Positions 28,984-37,848 of a stretch of 64,000 bases of DNA are shown piece after piece. A program made the position numbers and the translations under genes. The notes beneath the pieces are model-generated. The model had not been told where the DNA came from. It saw nothing but the letters and a program-made list of their open reading frames with translations, and made no database searches. The stretch spans positions 186,001-250,000 of the forward strand of contig NZ_FXYF01000004.1 of assembly GCF_900184945.1 (NCBI RefSeq), in the 5' to 3' direction. How positions within the stretch are numbered: the first letter of the stretch is position 1; the number at the start of each line of letters is the position of its first letter. The DNA comes from Antarctobacter aquimaris (GTDB lineage Bacteria; Pseudomonadota; Alphaproteobacteria; Rhodobacterales; Rhodobacteraceae).

Positions 28984-29388
28984 TCAGCCGGCGAGCGCGT
29001 TCTCGATCACCCGCAGCTGCCCCGTACCGTCCACCAGCGCCACGTCAAACCGCACCTCGGTCAGCGAGCCCCTTGGCTGGGTGCCGACGAATTCCTCGGC
29101 CGCCTGCACCAGGCGGGCGACCTGGCGCGCGGTCAGCCGCTCCACCGCGCGGGCAAAGCTGCGGCTCTGCTTGACCTCGACAAAGACCAGCCCGTCCCCG
29201 TCCCGCAGCACAAGGTCCACCTCGCCGGCCTGGCCGCGCCAGCGCCGCGCGATCGCCGGGTAGCCCCGGCGCGCATAGTCCCGTTCCACCCGGTCCTCCG
29301 CCGCCATGCCGGACAGGTATCCGGTCCGGCCCGTGGCCTGCCGGTCGCGCAGTCCGCCCGCGCAACCCGTCACAAAATCAAGTGCCAT
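28984..29388 (-). CDS. yraN: YraN/UPF0102 family nuclease-like protein
   Basis: 134 aa. Holliday-junction-resolvase-like fold: GEVDLVLRDGDGLVFVEVK contains the D and E-x-K of the family active site. Function in vivo unknown. Starts at the ATG at 29388, which shares one base with the rsmI stop (TGATG); a GTG three bases earlier is also possible. The rsmI-yraN pair is a common arrangement in proteobacteria. Confidence 0.9.
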   Translation of the reverse strand: MALDFVTGCAGGLRDRQATGRTGYLSGMAAEDRVERDYARRGYPAIARRWRGQAGEVDLVLRDGDGLVFVEVKQSRSFARAVERLTARQVARLVQAAEEFVGTQPRGSLTEVRFDVALVDGTGQLRVIENALAG

Positions 29389-30281
29389 CACTCCACCTTC
29401 CTGTCCGCCTGTTTGCCGTCGGACAACCTCATCGCCAGCTGGTAGACGGTGCGCCGCTTGACCCCCAGCCGCGCCGCCACGTAATCGGCGGCATCCCGCA
29501 CCGACATCGTCTCCAGCGCCTTGTTCACCTCCTGTTCTAGGTCAAATTCCCTAACATTCCCCGAATCCCCCTTGCCGATCACGACCACCACCTCGCCTTT
29601 CGCGGCGGTTTCGCGGTAGTGCGCCAGCAGCTCGGACAGCCTTCCGCGGCGGGTTTCCTCGAATTTCTTGGTCAGTTCCCGGCAGACCGCGCCCTCGCGG
29701 TCGCCCAGCATGTCCAGCGCCGCTTCCAGCATCTCGACCAGCCGCCTCGGCGATTCGTAGAACACCAGCGTCGCCGGCACCGCCGCCAGCTCGCGCAGCG
29801 CGGTCTTGCGCGGCCCGCCGGCGCTGGGCAGGAAGCCGGCGAACAGGAACCGGTCGGTCGGCAGCCCCGCCAGCGTCAGCGCCGTCACCACCGCGCTGGC
29901 CCCCGGCGCGCTGGTCACCGCGTGGCCCTCGGCGATGGCGGCGCGCGCCAGGTCGAACCCCGGGTCCGAGATCATCGGCGTGCCCGCCTCGGACGCGTAG
30001 AGCACCGCCTTGCCCGCCGCCATCTCGGCCATCAGCCGCTGGCGCACCCGCTCCCCGCTGTGATCGTGGTAGGCCAGCAGCGGCCGGTCGTTCAGCCGCA
30101 CGCCGTGCAGCTCCATGAGCCGGCGCAGGCTGCGGGTGTCCTCGGCCACCAGCACGTCGGCCGCGTGCATCAGGTCCAGCGCGCGCAGCGTGATGTCGCG
30201 GGCATGGCCGATCGGTGTCGCGATCAGGTACAGGCCCGGCATCAATCCGCCGCCGATTTCGGCATTGTCCGCAATCGTCAC
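29388..30281 (-). CDS. rsmI: 16S rRNA (cytidine-1402-2'-O) methyltransferase
   Basis: Methylates the ribose of C1402 in the ribosomal decoding centre. 297 aa. Tetrapyrrole-methylase fold: LYLIATPIGHARDITLRALD, VLVAEDTR, YASEAGTPMISDPGF, and SAPGASAVVTALTLAGLPTD, plus the HTH-like C-terminal tail with LGVKRRTVYQLAMRL. GTG start at 30281 preceded by a G-run; an in-frame ATG at 30242 nearer the domain is the alternative. Divergent from the lipoprotein gene, as usual for this pair. Confidence 0.95.
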   Translation of the reverse strand: MTIADNAEIGGGLMPGLYLIATPIGHARDITLRALDLMHAADVLVAEDTRSLRRLMELHGVRLNDRPLLAYHDHSGERVRQRLMAEMAAGKAVLYASEAGTPMISDPGFDLARAAIAEGHAVTSAPGASAVVTALTLAGLPTDRFLFAGFLPSAGGPRKTALRELAAVPATLVFYESPRRLVEMLEAALDMLGDREGAVCRELTKKFEETRRGRLSELLAHYRETAAKGEVVVVIGKGDSGNVREFDLEQEVNKALETMSVRDAADYVAARLGVKRRTVYQLAMRLSDGKQADRKVE

Positions 30282-30380
30282 TGGCCCCCCCTATCCCGCT
30301 TGACTATGATCGCCGCCAAATCGCGCAGCGCGCCAACGACGCCGCACACCCTGCGCCACAAACGAGGGAGTTCCCAGTAC

Positions 30381-31562
30381 ATGTTCGCCAAATTCGTCAA
30401 TCTCCGCAAGGTGCTGCGTCCGCTCGCCGTCCCGGTTCTCGGCCTTGGCCTGGCGGCCTGCAACCCTGTGGCGCTGACGAACATCGGCGGCGACGCCCCG
30501 CGCATCAACACCTCCCAGCCGATCCCGGTCGCCCTGCTGATCCCGAAAACCGACGCCGGCGCCGCGCCGATCGCCGTGTCGCTGGAGAACGCCGCGCGCC
30601 TGGCCATGGCCGACCTTGGCGAAGGTGTGACCATCGACCTGCGGGTCTACGACACCGGCGGCCAGGCCCCCTCGGCCGCCGCCGCCGCGCAAAAGGCCGT
30701 CGACGAAGGCGCCAAGATCATCCTCGGCCCGCTGCGCGCCGACGAGGTGAACGCGGCCGGCGTGGCCGTCGGCGACGAAGGCGTCAACGTGCTGGGCTTT
30801 TCCAACAACCCGACGATTGCCGGCGGCAACGTCTTCATCCTTGGCCCGACCTTTGCCAACACCGCCGACCGGATGATGGATTACGCCCGCCGCAACGGCA
30901 AGAGCAACGTCCTGGTCGTCTATTCCGACGACGTCGAAGGCCAGCTGGGCAAGCTGGCGATCGAACAGGCGGCAACCGTCCGGGGCGTGACGGTGGTGGG
31001 CAGCCAGGGCTACCAGCTGTCGATCGAGGGCGTCTCGAACGCCGCGCAGGCGGCCGGCCGGGTGGCCTCTGCCGGGGCGGCGGACGCCGTGTTCATCACC
31101 ACCTCGGCCAACAACGCCGCCATGCCGATGCTGCTGACCCAGATGCCCGAATCCGGCGTCACCGCCGACAAGGTGCAGTACATCGGCCTGACCCGCTGGG
31201 ACGTGCGGCCCGACCTGTTTTCCATGCCCGGCGCGCAGGGCGCCTGGTTCGCCCTGCCCGACACTCAAAAGCTGTCGACCTTCTCCAGCCGCTACACCGC
31301 CGCCTACGGCGCGGCGCCGCATCCGCTGGCCGGCCTTGCCTATGACGGGATCATGGCGGTCGGCACGCTGGCCGCCGCCGGGCGGGATGACGCGCTGTCG
31401 GCCACGGCGCTCACCTCGACTGGCTTTACCGGCACCGGCGGTGTATTCCGGCTGATGAGCGATGGCACGAACCGGCGCGCACTGGCCATCGCCACAGTGG
31501 AAAACAAGCAGATGGTGATCCTTGACCCTGCCCCCAGCAGCCTCTCCGGCGGCGGCCTCTGA
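30381..31562 (+). CDS. Penicillin-binding protein activator, LpoA/LppC-type lipoprotein
   Basis: 393 aa outer-membrane-type lipoprotein. Lipobox LGLGLAAC with acylated C27. The mature part is a periplasmic-binding-protein fold (IPVALLIPKTDAG, ILGPLRADEVNAAGVAV, VLGFSNNPTIAGGNVFIL, ITTSANNAAMPMLL), equivalent to the C-terminal domain of LpoA, the activator of PBP1A. It lacks the N-terminal helical domain of E. coli LpoA, as in other alphaproteobacteria. Divergent from rsmI. The tail overlaps glnD by 41 bases. Confidence 0.88.
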   Translation: MFAKFVNLRKVLRPLAVPVLGLGLAACNPVALTNIGGDAPRINTSQPIPVALLIPKTDAGAAPIAVSLENAARLAMADLGEGVTIDLRVYDTGGQAPSAAAAAQKAVDEGAKIILGPLRADEVNAAGVAVGDEGVNVLGFSNNPTIAGGNVFILGPTFANTADRMMDYARRNGKSNVLVVYSDDVEGQLGKLAIEQAATVRGVTVVGSQGYQLSIEGVSNAAQAAGRVASAGAADAVFITTSANNAAMPMLLTQMPESGVTADKVQYIGLTRWDVRPDLFSMPGAQGAWFALPDTQKLSTFSSRYTAAYGAAPHPLAGLAYDGIMAVGTLAAAGRDDALSATALTSTGFTGTGGVFRLMSDGTNRRALAIATVENKQMVILDPAPSSLSGGGL

Positions 31563-34317
31563 GCCGGGCCTCCTGCCCGACAACCTGATCGCCCCGGCCG
31601 CCGAGATCCTTGATCTCGCGGCGGTGCGGCAGGTGCTGTTCGCGGGGCTGGCGCCCGGCATGGCCGAACAGGAGGTGCGCAAGCACACCGTCGCCACGCT
31701 GCGCGACGCGCAGAAGGCCGGGCGCGCGGCGGTGGCCGAGGCCTTTGCCCGCGAACCCTTCGGCGCCCGCCGCACCACCCGCGCCTACACCTGGATCACC
31801 GACTGCCTGGTGCGGCTGACCTTCGAGGTCGCCACCGGCATCCTGCACCGCCGCCCCACCCCGACCGAGTCCGAGCGCGTGGCGGTGCTGTCGGTCGGCG
31901 GCTACGGAAGGGGCGAAATGGCGCCCTATTCCGACGTCGACCTGCTGTTCCTGACCCCCTACAAGATCACCGCCTGGGCCGAGAGCGTGATCGAGTCCAT
32001 GCTCTACATCCTGTGGGACCTCAAGCTGAAGGTCGGCCACAGCTCGCGCACGGTGCGCGACTGCCTGCGCCTCGGGGCCGAGGATTTCACCATCCGCACC
32101 GCCATGCTGGAATGCCGCTACATCATCGGCGACCGCGGCCTCGCCCGCGACCTGGAAAAGACCCTCTGGACCGAGCTGTTCAACTCCACCGCGCGCGAAT
32201 TCGTCGAGGCCAAGCTGGCCGAGCGCGACGCCCGGCACGACAAGCAGGGCCAGCGCTACATGGTCGAGCCCAACGTCAAGGAGGGCAAGGGCGGGCTGCG
32301 CGACCTGCAATCGCTGTTCTGGATCATCAAGTACGTCCACAAGACCGACGATGTCTCGCAGCTGGTGACAGCCGGCGTCTTTCGCCCCGAGGAATACGAG
32401 ACCTTTGTCCAGGCCGAACGCTTTCTCTGGGCGGTGCGCTGCCACCTGCACCTGGCCGCCGGGCGGGCGAACGAACACCTGACCTTCGACATGCAGGTCG
32501 AGGTCGCCGCGCGCATGGGCTACAACGACCGTGGCGGCCGCCGCGCGGTGGAATGGTTCATGCAGGACTACTTTCGCCACGCCACCTCGGTCGGTGACCT
32601 GACGCGCATCCTGCTGACCTCGCTGGAGGCCACGCACACCAAGAGCGCGCCGCTGATCCAGCGCCTGTTCCACCGCGTGCCGCAGGTCAAACCCGGCTAC
32701 CGCGTGGTCAACAACCGCCTCGCCATCGTCGACGACGCGGCGTTCCTGTCGGACAGGCTGAACCTGCTGCGGGTGTTCGAGGAAGGGCTGCGCACCGGCC
32801 TGCTGATCCACCCCGACGCCATGCGGCTGGTCAAGGCCAACCTGCACCTGATCGACAACAGCTTTCGCGAAAACGACGAGGCGCGGCGCCTGTTCCTCGA
32901 CCTGCTGCTGAAACACGGCAACCCCGAGCGCGCCCTGCACCGGATGAACGAACTCGGCGTACTGGCCGCCGTGATCCCGGAATTCGCCCCCATCGTGGCG
33001 ATGATGCAGTTCAACATGTACCACCACTACACGGTGGACGAACACATCATCCAGTGCATCTGGAACCTCTCCGAGATCGAACTGGGCCACCTGACCGAGG
33101 AACTGCCGGTCGCCTCGACCATCCTCAAGGAGGGGCTGAACCGCCGCGTGCTCTACGTCGCACTGCTGCTGCACGACATCGGCAAGGGCCGGGACGAGGA
33201 TCATTCGATCCTCGGCGCCCGCATCGCCCGCACCGTCGCGCCGCGCCTCGGCCTGTCCAAGGCCGAAAGTGCCACCGCGGAATGGCTGGTGCGCTATCAC
33301 CTGCTGATGTCCGACATGGCGCAGAAACGCGACATCGCCGACCCGCGCACCGTGCGCGATTTCGCCAAGGCGGTGCAGACCAAGGAACGGCTGGACCTCT
33401 TGACCGTGCTGACCGTCTGCGACATCCGCGGCGTCGGCCCGGACACCTGGAACAACTGGAAGGCCGCGCTCTTGCGCGCGCTCTACCGCCAGACCCGCCG
33501 CGCGCTCGAAGGCGGCATGGAGGCGCTCAACCGCGAGAACCGCGGCACCGAGGCGCGCAAGGCGCTGCGCAAGGCGCTCAAGGGCTGGACCAGTGCCGCG
33601 CTGGAGCAGGAAACCCGGCGCCACTACGATCCCTACTGGCAGGGCCTGCACGTCACCGCCCATGTCGTCTTTGCCAACCTGCTGCGCACTCTCAAGGAAA
33701 ACGAGATCGCCATCGACATCCACCCCGATCAGGACCGCGACGCCACCCGCGTCTGTTTCGCGCTCCAGGATCACCCCGGCATCTTCTCGCGGCTGTCGGG
33801 GGCGCTGGCGCTGTCCGGGGCCAACGTGGTGGACGCGCGCACCTTCACCACCAAGGACGGCTATGCCACCGCCGCCTTCTGGATCCAGGACGCCGACGGC
33901 GCGCCCTACGAGGACACCCGCATCCCCCGCCTGCGCGACACCATCCGCAAGACCCTGAAAGGCGAGGTCGTCACGCGTGAGGCGATCCGCCCCAAGGAAA
34001 AGCTCAAGAAGCGGGAACGCGCCTTCAAGGTTCCGACCCACATCACCTTCGACAACGACGGGTCCGAGATCTTTACCATCATCGAGGTCGACACCCGCGA
34101 CCGGCAGGGCCTGCTGTTCGATCTCACCCGCACGCTGGCCAGCCTGAACATCTACATCGCCTCGGCGGTGATCGCGACCTTTGGCGAACAGGTGGTCGAC
34201 ACCTTCTACGTCAAGGACATGTTCGGGCTGAAACTGCATTCCAAGGTCAAACGCGACCTGATCGAGAAAAAGCTGCGCGCCGCCATCACCGAAGGCACCG
34301 AACGCGCCCAGGGTTGA
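31522..34317 (+). CDS. glnD: Bifunctional PII uridylyltransferase / uridylyl-removing enzyme
   Basis: Senses glutamine and modifies PII proteins. 931 aa. Nucleotidyltransferase motif GGYGRGEMAPYSDVDLLFL at about residues 132-150; HD domain LLLHDIGKGRDEDHS near residue 550 for de-uridylylation; two C-terminal ACT domains, beginning near 755 (RVCFALQDHPGIFSRLSGAL) and 850 (IIEVDTRDRQGLLFDLTRTL), for glutamine. The start is the TTG at 31522 inside the end of the lipoprotein gene; no better start is visible before the domain. Three 11-bp repeats follow the stop. Confidence 0.95.
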   Translation: MTLPPAASPAAASEPGLLPDNLIAPAAEILDLAAVRQVLFAGLAPGMAEQEVRKHTVATLRDAQKAGRAAVAEAFAREPFGARRTTRAYTWITDCLVRLTFEVATGILHRRPTPTESERVAVLSVGGYGRGEMAPYSDVDLLFLTPYKITAWAESVIESMLYILWDLKLKVGHSSRTVRDCLRLGAEDFTIRTAMLECRYIIGDRGLARDLEKTLWTELFNSTAREFVEAKLAERDARHDKQGQRYMVEPNVKEGKGGLRDLQSLFWIIKYVHKTDDVSQLVTAGVFRPEEYETFVQAERFLWAVRCHLHLAAGRANEHLTFDMQVEVAARMGYNDRGGRRAVEWFMQDYFRHATSVGDLTRILLTSLEATHTKSAPLIQRLFHRVPQVKPGYRVVNNRLAIVDDAAFLSDRLNLLRVFEEGLRTGLLIHPDAMRLVKANLHLIDNSFRENDEARRLFLDLLLKHGNPERALHRMNELGVLAAVIPEFAPIVAMMQFNMYHHYTVDEHIIQCIWNLSEIELGHLTEELPVASTILKEGLNRRVLYVALLLHDIGKGRDEDHSILGARIARTVAPRLGLSKAESATAEWLVRYHLLMSDMAQKRDIADPRTVRDFAKAVQTKERLDLLTVLTVCDIRGVGPDTWNNWKAALLRALYRQTRRALEGGMEALNRENRGTEARKALRKALKGWTSAALEQETRRHYDPYWQGLHVTAHVVFANLLRTLKENEIAIDIHPDQDRDATRVCFALQDHPGIFSRLSGALALSGANVVDARTFTTKDGYATAAFWIQDADGAPYEDTRIPRLRDTIRKTLKGEVVTREAIRPKEKLKKRERAFKVPTHITFDNDGSEIFTIIEVDTRDRQGLLFDLTRTLASLNIYIASAVIATFGEQVVDTFYVKDMFGLKLHSKVKRDLIEKKLRAAITEGTERAQG

Positions 34318-34319
34318 CC

Positions 34320-34352
34320 GGGGCTGATCTGGGGCTGATCTGGGGCTGATCT
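34320..34352. repeat. Three perfect tandem copies of an 11-bp unit
   Basis: GGGGCTGATCT is repeated exactly at 34320, 34331 and 34342, then GGGGC begins a fourth. It fills most of the 48-base gap between the stops of glnD and the convergent gene at 34366. No terminator hairpin is evident here. A variable-number repeat by slippage is likely. Confidence 0.95.
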
Positions 34353-34365
34353 GGGGCGGCGCGGC

Positions 34366-34806
34366 TCAGGACGGCCGCGCCGCGTTCCACGCCGCGATCA
34401 GCTGCCGCGTCCTGGCCACGCCGGGCGCAAAGCCGAGGTAGCCCATCGTCTCCTCGCGCGTGCGAAAGACGCCCACCTTCAGCGACCCGCTGACCTCCGC
34501 GATCGACTGGTACATGCGGCACATGCCAAAGGTCACGTCCCCGGGCGCCCAGATCGACGTCTTCGACCCCGGATCGCGCACCGCGTAGTAGCCTTTCAGC
34601 CGGTACGCCAGCACCTGGATTTCCTCGAAATTGCTCATGTTGAAGCTGCCGGCCTCGAGATCCAGCAACACGTCCTGCCGCCCGTCGAACCGCGGATCGG
34701 CGGCATAGGCCAGGAACGACTCGACATGCTCGTCGGTCCTGACCTCGCCCTCGAACCGCACGAGAACAAGGCCGAGATCGGGCAGGATGCTGTAGGTGAT
34801 GGGCAA
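34366..34806 (-). CDS. Conserved hypothetical protein, STAS/SpoIIAA-like fold
   Basis: 146 aa soluble protein. LVLVRFEGEVRTDEHVESFL followed by DVLLDLEAGSF and helix-strand alternations resembles the SpoIIAA-like (STAS/Sec14-type) fold, which recurs in the protein at 40754-41152. I do not know its function. Start TTG at 34806, with no clear ribosome-binding site, because no ATG precedes the first conserved strand. Divergent from murJ across a gap with a 12-bp palindrome. Confidence 0.7.
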   Translation of the reverse strand: MPITYSILPDLGLVLVRFEGEVRTDEHVESFLAYAADPRFDGRQDVLLDLEAGSFNMSNFEEIQVLAYRLKGYYAVRDPGSKTSIWAPGDVTFGMCRMYQSIAEVSGSLKVGVFRTREETMGYLGFAPGVARTRQLIAAWNAARPS

Positions 34807-34836
34807 GGGGGCAATCCGTAACCAAGTGTACGCTTT

Positions 34837-34848
34837 TGCTAGCTAGCA
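34837..34848. repeat. Perfect 12-bp palindrome TGCTAGCTAGCA
   Basis: Lies in the divergent promoter region between the gene at 34806 and murJ. Contains CTAG twice, a tetranucleotide usually avoided in proteobacterial DNA, so it may be an operator. No regulator can be named. Confidence 0.4.
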
Positions 34849-34971
34849 TGGCGCGCGGCGCTTGACACCCACCTGATGACCGCAGGCGGACAGGGCGCGT
34901 TCCGCTCCGCCCCTTCCGCCGCCCAGCCCTTTGGGCTAAGCCGGACCCCAGAGCAGCAAGCGAGCCCGCCC

Positions 34972-36519
34972 GTGAAACCCATCCGCCTTGTCGCAGGCGT
35001 CATGACCGTCGGCTTCTGGACCCTGATGAGCCGCGTCCTGGGCGTCGTGCGCGAGATCATGATCCTCGCCTTCATCGGTCCCGGCCCGGTCATGGATGCC
35101 TTTGTCGCGGCCTTCCGCCTGCCCAACATGTTCCGCCGCTTCTTTGCCGAAGGCGCGTTCAACGCCGCCTTCGTGCCGATTTTCTCCAAGAAATACGAAG
35201 GCGGCGAAGACCCGATGGTCTTTGCCCGCGATGCCTTCAACGGGCTGGCCTTCGTGCTGCTGATCCTCACCGCGCTGGCGCTGATCTTCATGCCGGCGCT
35301 GGTCTGGGCCACGGCGGGCGGCTTTTCCGGCGACCCGCGGTTCGAGCTGACCACCGCCTATGGCCGCATCGTCTTTCCCTACATCCTGCTGATCTCGCTG
35401 GCGGCGATGTTCTCCGGCGCGCTGAACGCCACCGGCCGCTTTGCCGCCGCCGCCGCCGCGCCGGTGTTCCTGAACATTCTCGTCTGCTCGGCCATGGCGC
35501 TGGGCGCCTGGCTGGGCGGCGAGGTGATCCTGTGGCTGATCTGGACCGTGCCGCTGGCCGGTGTGGCGCAGCTGGCGCTGGTCTGGGTCGCGGCGGAACG
35601 CGCGGGCGTGCGGGTCCGCCCCGCCCGGCCGCGCTGGACCCCGGACATGAAACACCTCGTCGCCGTCGCCGTCCCCGCCGCGCTGGCTGGCGGCGTCATG
35701 CAGATCAACCTGCTGGTCGGCCAGCAGGTGGCCAGCCACTTCGACAAGGCGGTGGGCTGGCTCTACGCCGCCGACCGGCTGTACCAGCTGCCTTTGGGCG
35801 TGGTCGGCATCGCCGTCGGCATCGTGCTGCTGCCCGACCTGTCGCGCCGGCTCAAGGCCGAGGATCACACCGGCTCGCGCAACGCGTTTTCGCGCGCCGG
35901 TGAACTGAGCCTCGCCCTGACGATCCCCGCCGCCGTGGCGCTGGTGGTGGTGCCGATGCCCATCGTCTCGGTGCTGTTCCAGCGCGGCGCGACCGGCAGC
36001 GACGACACCGCCGCCATCGCGCTGGCGGTGGCCATCTACGGCCTGGGCCTGCCCGCCTTCGTGCTGCAAAAGGTGCTGCAACCGCTGTATTTCGCGCGCG
36101 AGGACACCCGCAGCCCGTTCCGCTACGCCGTCTGGGCCATGGTGGTCAACGCGACCGTCGCCATCGGCCTGGCGCCGGTGATCGGCTGGATCGCCCCGGC
36201 CATCGCCACCACGCTGGCCGGCTGGATCATGGTGGTCCAGCTGGTCCGGGGATCGCGCGGCATGGGCGATGTCGCCCGCTTCGACGCCCGCTTCGGCACC
36301 CGGCTGTGGCGCATCTGCGCCGCCTCCGTCGTGATGGGCGCGGCGCTCTGGGGCACCGCCCTGCTGGTCGCGCCCTGGCTGGCCGCGCCCTATGTCCGCG
36401 TCGTCGCCCTGCTGGCGCTGATCGCCGTCGGCGTCGTCGTCTACGGCATCGCCGGGCAGAAACTGGGCGCCTTCAGCATGGCCGAAGTGCGGGGGATGCT
36501 GCGACGGAGGCACGCATGA
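34972..36519 (+). CDS. murJ: Lipid II flippase
   Basis: Moves lipid II across the inner membrane for peptidoglycan synthesis. 515 aa with about 14 membrane helices. VMTVGFWTLMSRVLGVVREI at the start, FRLPNMFRRFFAEGAFNAAF near 50-70, and QINLLVGQQVASHF with LYAADRLYQLPLGVVGIAV in the middle are standard MurJ sequences. The GTG at 34972 gives the usual N-terminus (VKPIRL); an ATG at 34876 would add 32 non-homologous residues. The stop overlaps the next gene by four bases. Confidence 0.96.
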   Translation: MKPIRLVAGVMTVGFWTLMSRVLGVVREIMILAFIGPGPVMDAFVAAFRLPNMFRRFFAEGAFNAAFVPIFSKKYEGGEDPMVFARDAFNGLAFVLLILTALALIFMPALVWATAGGFSGDPRFELTTAYGRIVFPYILLISLAAMFSGALNATGRFAAAAAAPVFLNILVCSAMALGAWLGGEVILWLIWTVPLAGVAQLALVWVAAERAGVRVRPARPRWTPDMKHLVAVAVPAALAGGVMQINLLVGQQVASHFDKAVGWLYAADRLYQLPLGVVGIAVGIVLLPDLSRRLKAEDHTGSRNAFSRAGELSLALTIPAAVALVVVPMPIVSVLFQRGATGSDDTAAIALAVAIYGLGLPAFVLQKVLQPLYFAREDTRSPFRYAVWAMVVNATVAIGLAPVIGWIAPAIATTLAGWIMVVQLVRGSRGMGDVARFDARFGTRLWRICAASVVMGAALWGTALLVAPWLAAPYVRVVALLALIAVGVVVYGIAGQKLGAFSMAEVRGMLRRRHA

Positions 36520-37841
36520 TAACCCGCCCGATGCTCACCGCCCCCGACACCGCCCGCACGCTCGAGGCGGTCGCCGCCACGGCCAAGACGGAGCTGCTGC
36601 TCTGCCTGCCCCGGCTCGACCCCCGCACGCCGCTTGTGCGGGCCGAGCTGCGCAACCGCGGGATCGAGGACTGGGGCGACCTGGTCGGCTGGATCACCCG
36701 GCGCGGCGTCGCGCTGCGGATGCTGGTGCCGGACGTTGACCCGCTCGCCCGCCCCGAGGCGCACCGCGCCGCCTGGACCCGCGCTTCGGGCTTTGCCGAC
36801 GTGGTGCAGGGCAATGCGCAGATCCTCTGCGCCTCGCACGGCCACGCCGCCACCGGCCTGCGCGCCTGGCGCCTGAACCGCCCGCGCAAGGCCACCCTCG
36901 CCGCCCTGCGCGCCCAGGATCCCGGCCGGCTGACCCCGGTGCAGCGCGCCGCCCCCGGCACGACGCTGCCCGCCCGCGTCGCCGAGATCGGCCAGGCCTT
37001 CGTGCTGGCCGACGGCGCCGGCTGCGTGCTGGGCGGCCCCCTGCTGGGCACCGCGACCGAAGGCCCGGCCCCCTCCGCGCTGCACGTCGACGACGCCGAT
37101 TTCTGCGGCGCGCTGCGCGGCCATTTCGCCGATGCCTGGGCGGCGGCGATCGCCACCGGCAGCCGCAGCCTGGCCGCCCCGGCCGCCGCGCTCGACCTGC
37201 CCCGCCGCGCCCAGAGCCGCGCGGACCTGCGGCTGATCCGCACCCTGTCGCGCCCCTCTCGCGGTCTCGCCCCCGCGCCCCAGGTCACCGACCACGAAGC
37301 CGCGCTGGCCCGGATGGTCGACGCCGCCACCACCTACATCCTGATCCGGACCGAAGCGCTGCGCCACGACACGCTGGCCGACCGCCTGGCCAGCGCCGCG
37401 CGCCGGGCCGAGGCGCTGCAACTGGTGCTGCTGCTGCCGCCGCTGGCCCCGGCGGACCCCTGGGACGACGCCCGCGCCCGGCACCTGCAAGCCAGCGCGC
37501 TGGACCGGCTGCGCGCCGCCTTCGGCGACCGCATGGCGCTCTGCGCCGACCCCGCCCCCGGCGGCACGCTCTGCCTGGTGGATGACCGCGACTTCCTGGT
37601 CGGCTCGGCCGCGCTGACCCGCCGCGCCTGCCGCTGGAACACCGAAGCCTCGGCCCTGGTCCAGGACCCCTCGCTGGCCCGGCAGCTGATGGACAGTCTC
37701 GCCGCGGTGCTGCTGCCGGGACGCGGCCTGACCGCCGAGGCGCTGCGCAGCGCGGCGGTCTGGTCGGCCCGCCTGCCCGCCCCCGAGTCGGTCACCGCCA
37801 GCCGCCCCGCCCGGCGCCGCCTGCCCGACGACCTGTTCTGA
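36516..37841 (+). CDS. Phospholipase D-superfamily protein with both HKD motifs degenerate
   Basis: 441 aa, no membrane helices. Two PLD repeats are clear from spacing: first G159-Q-A161-F-V-L-A-D166-G then VLGG, and second G349-G-T351-L-C-L-V-D356-D then VGSAAL and NTE (375-377). In active enzymes positions 159/161 and 349/351 are His and Lys; here they are Gly/Ala and Gly/Thr, though the Asp and the glycine-rich follow-up are retained. Predicted to be catalytically inactive, perhaps a lipid-binding or regulatory protein. ATG overlaps the murJ stop (ATGA) behind GGAGG, so it is made with the lipid II flippase. Confidence 0.85.
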   Translation: MITRPMLTAPDTARTLEAVAATAKTELLLCLPRLDPRTPLVRAELRNRGIEDWGDLVGWITRRGVALRMLVPDVDPLARPEAHRAAWTRASGFADVVQGNAQILCASHGHAATGLRAWRLNRPRKATLAALRAQDPGRLTPVQRAAPGTTLPARVAEIGQAFVLADGAGCVLGGPLLGTATEGPAPSALHVDDADFCGALRGHFADAWAAAIATGSRSLAAPAAALDLPRRAQSRADLRLIRTLSRPSRGLAPAPQVTDHEAALARMVDAATTYILIRTEALRHDTLADRLASAARRAEALQLVLLLPPLAPADPWDDARARHLQASALDRLRAAFGDRMALCADPAPGGTLCLVDDRDFLVGSAALTRRACRWNTEASALVQDPSLARQLMDSLAAVLLPGRGLTAEALRSAAVWSARLPAPESVTASRPARRRLPDDLF

Positions 37842-37848
37842 CCTGCGC

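Noticed and set aside
30381..31562. Branched-chain amino-acid binding protein (LivJ type)
   Set aside because: The periplasmic-binding fold is shared, but the lipobox and its place beside rsmI/yraN are those of the LpoA-type PBP activator.
31426..34239. A 937-codon open frame on the minus strand
   Set aside because: It mirrors glnD, whose domains are unmistakable; such long antisense frames arise from high-GC codon use. Its translation is low-complexity (Gly/Val/Asp/Gln/Arg) with no family sequence.
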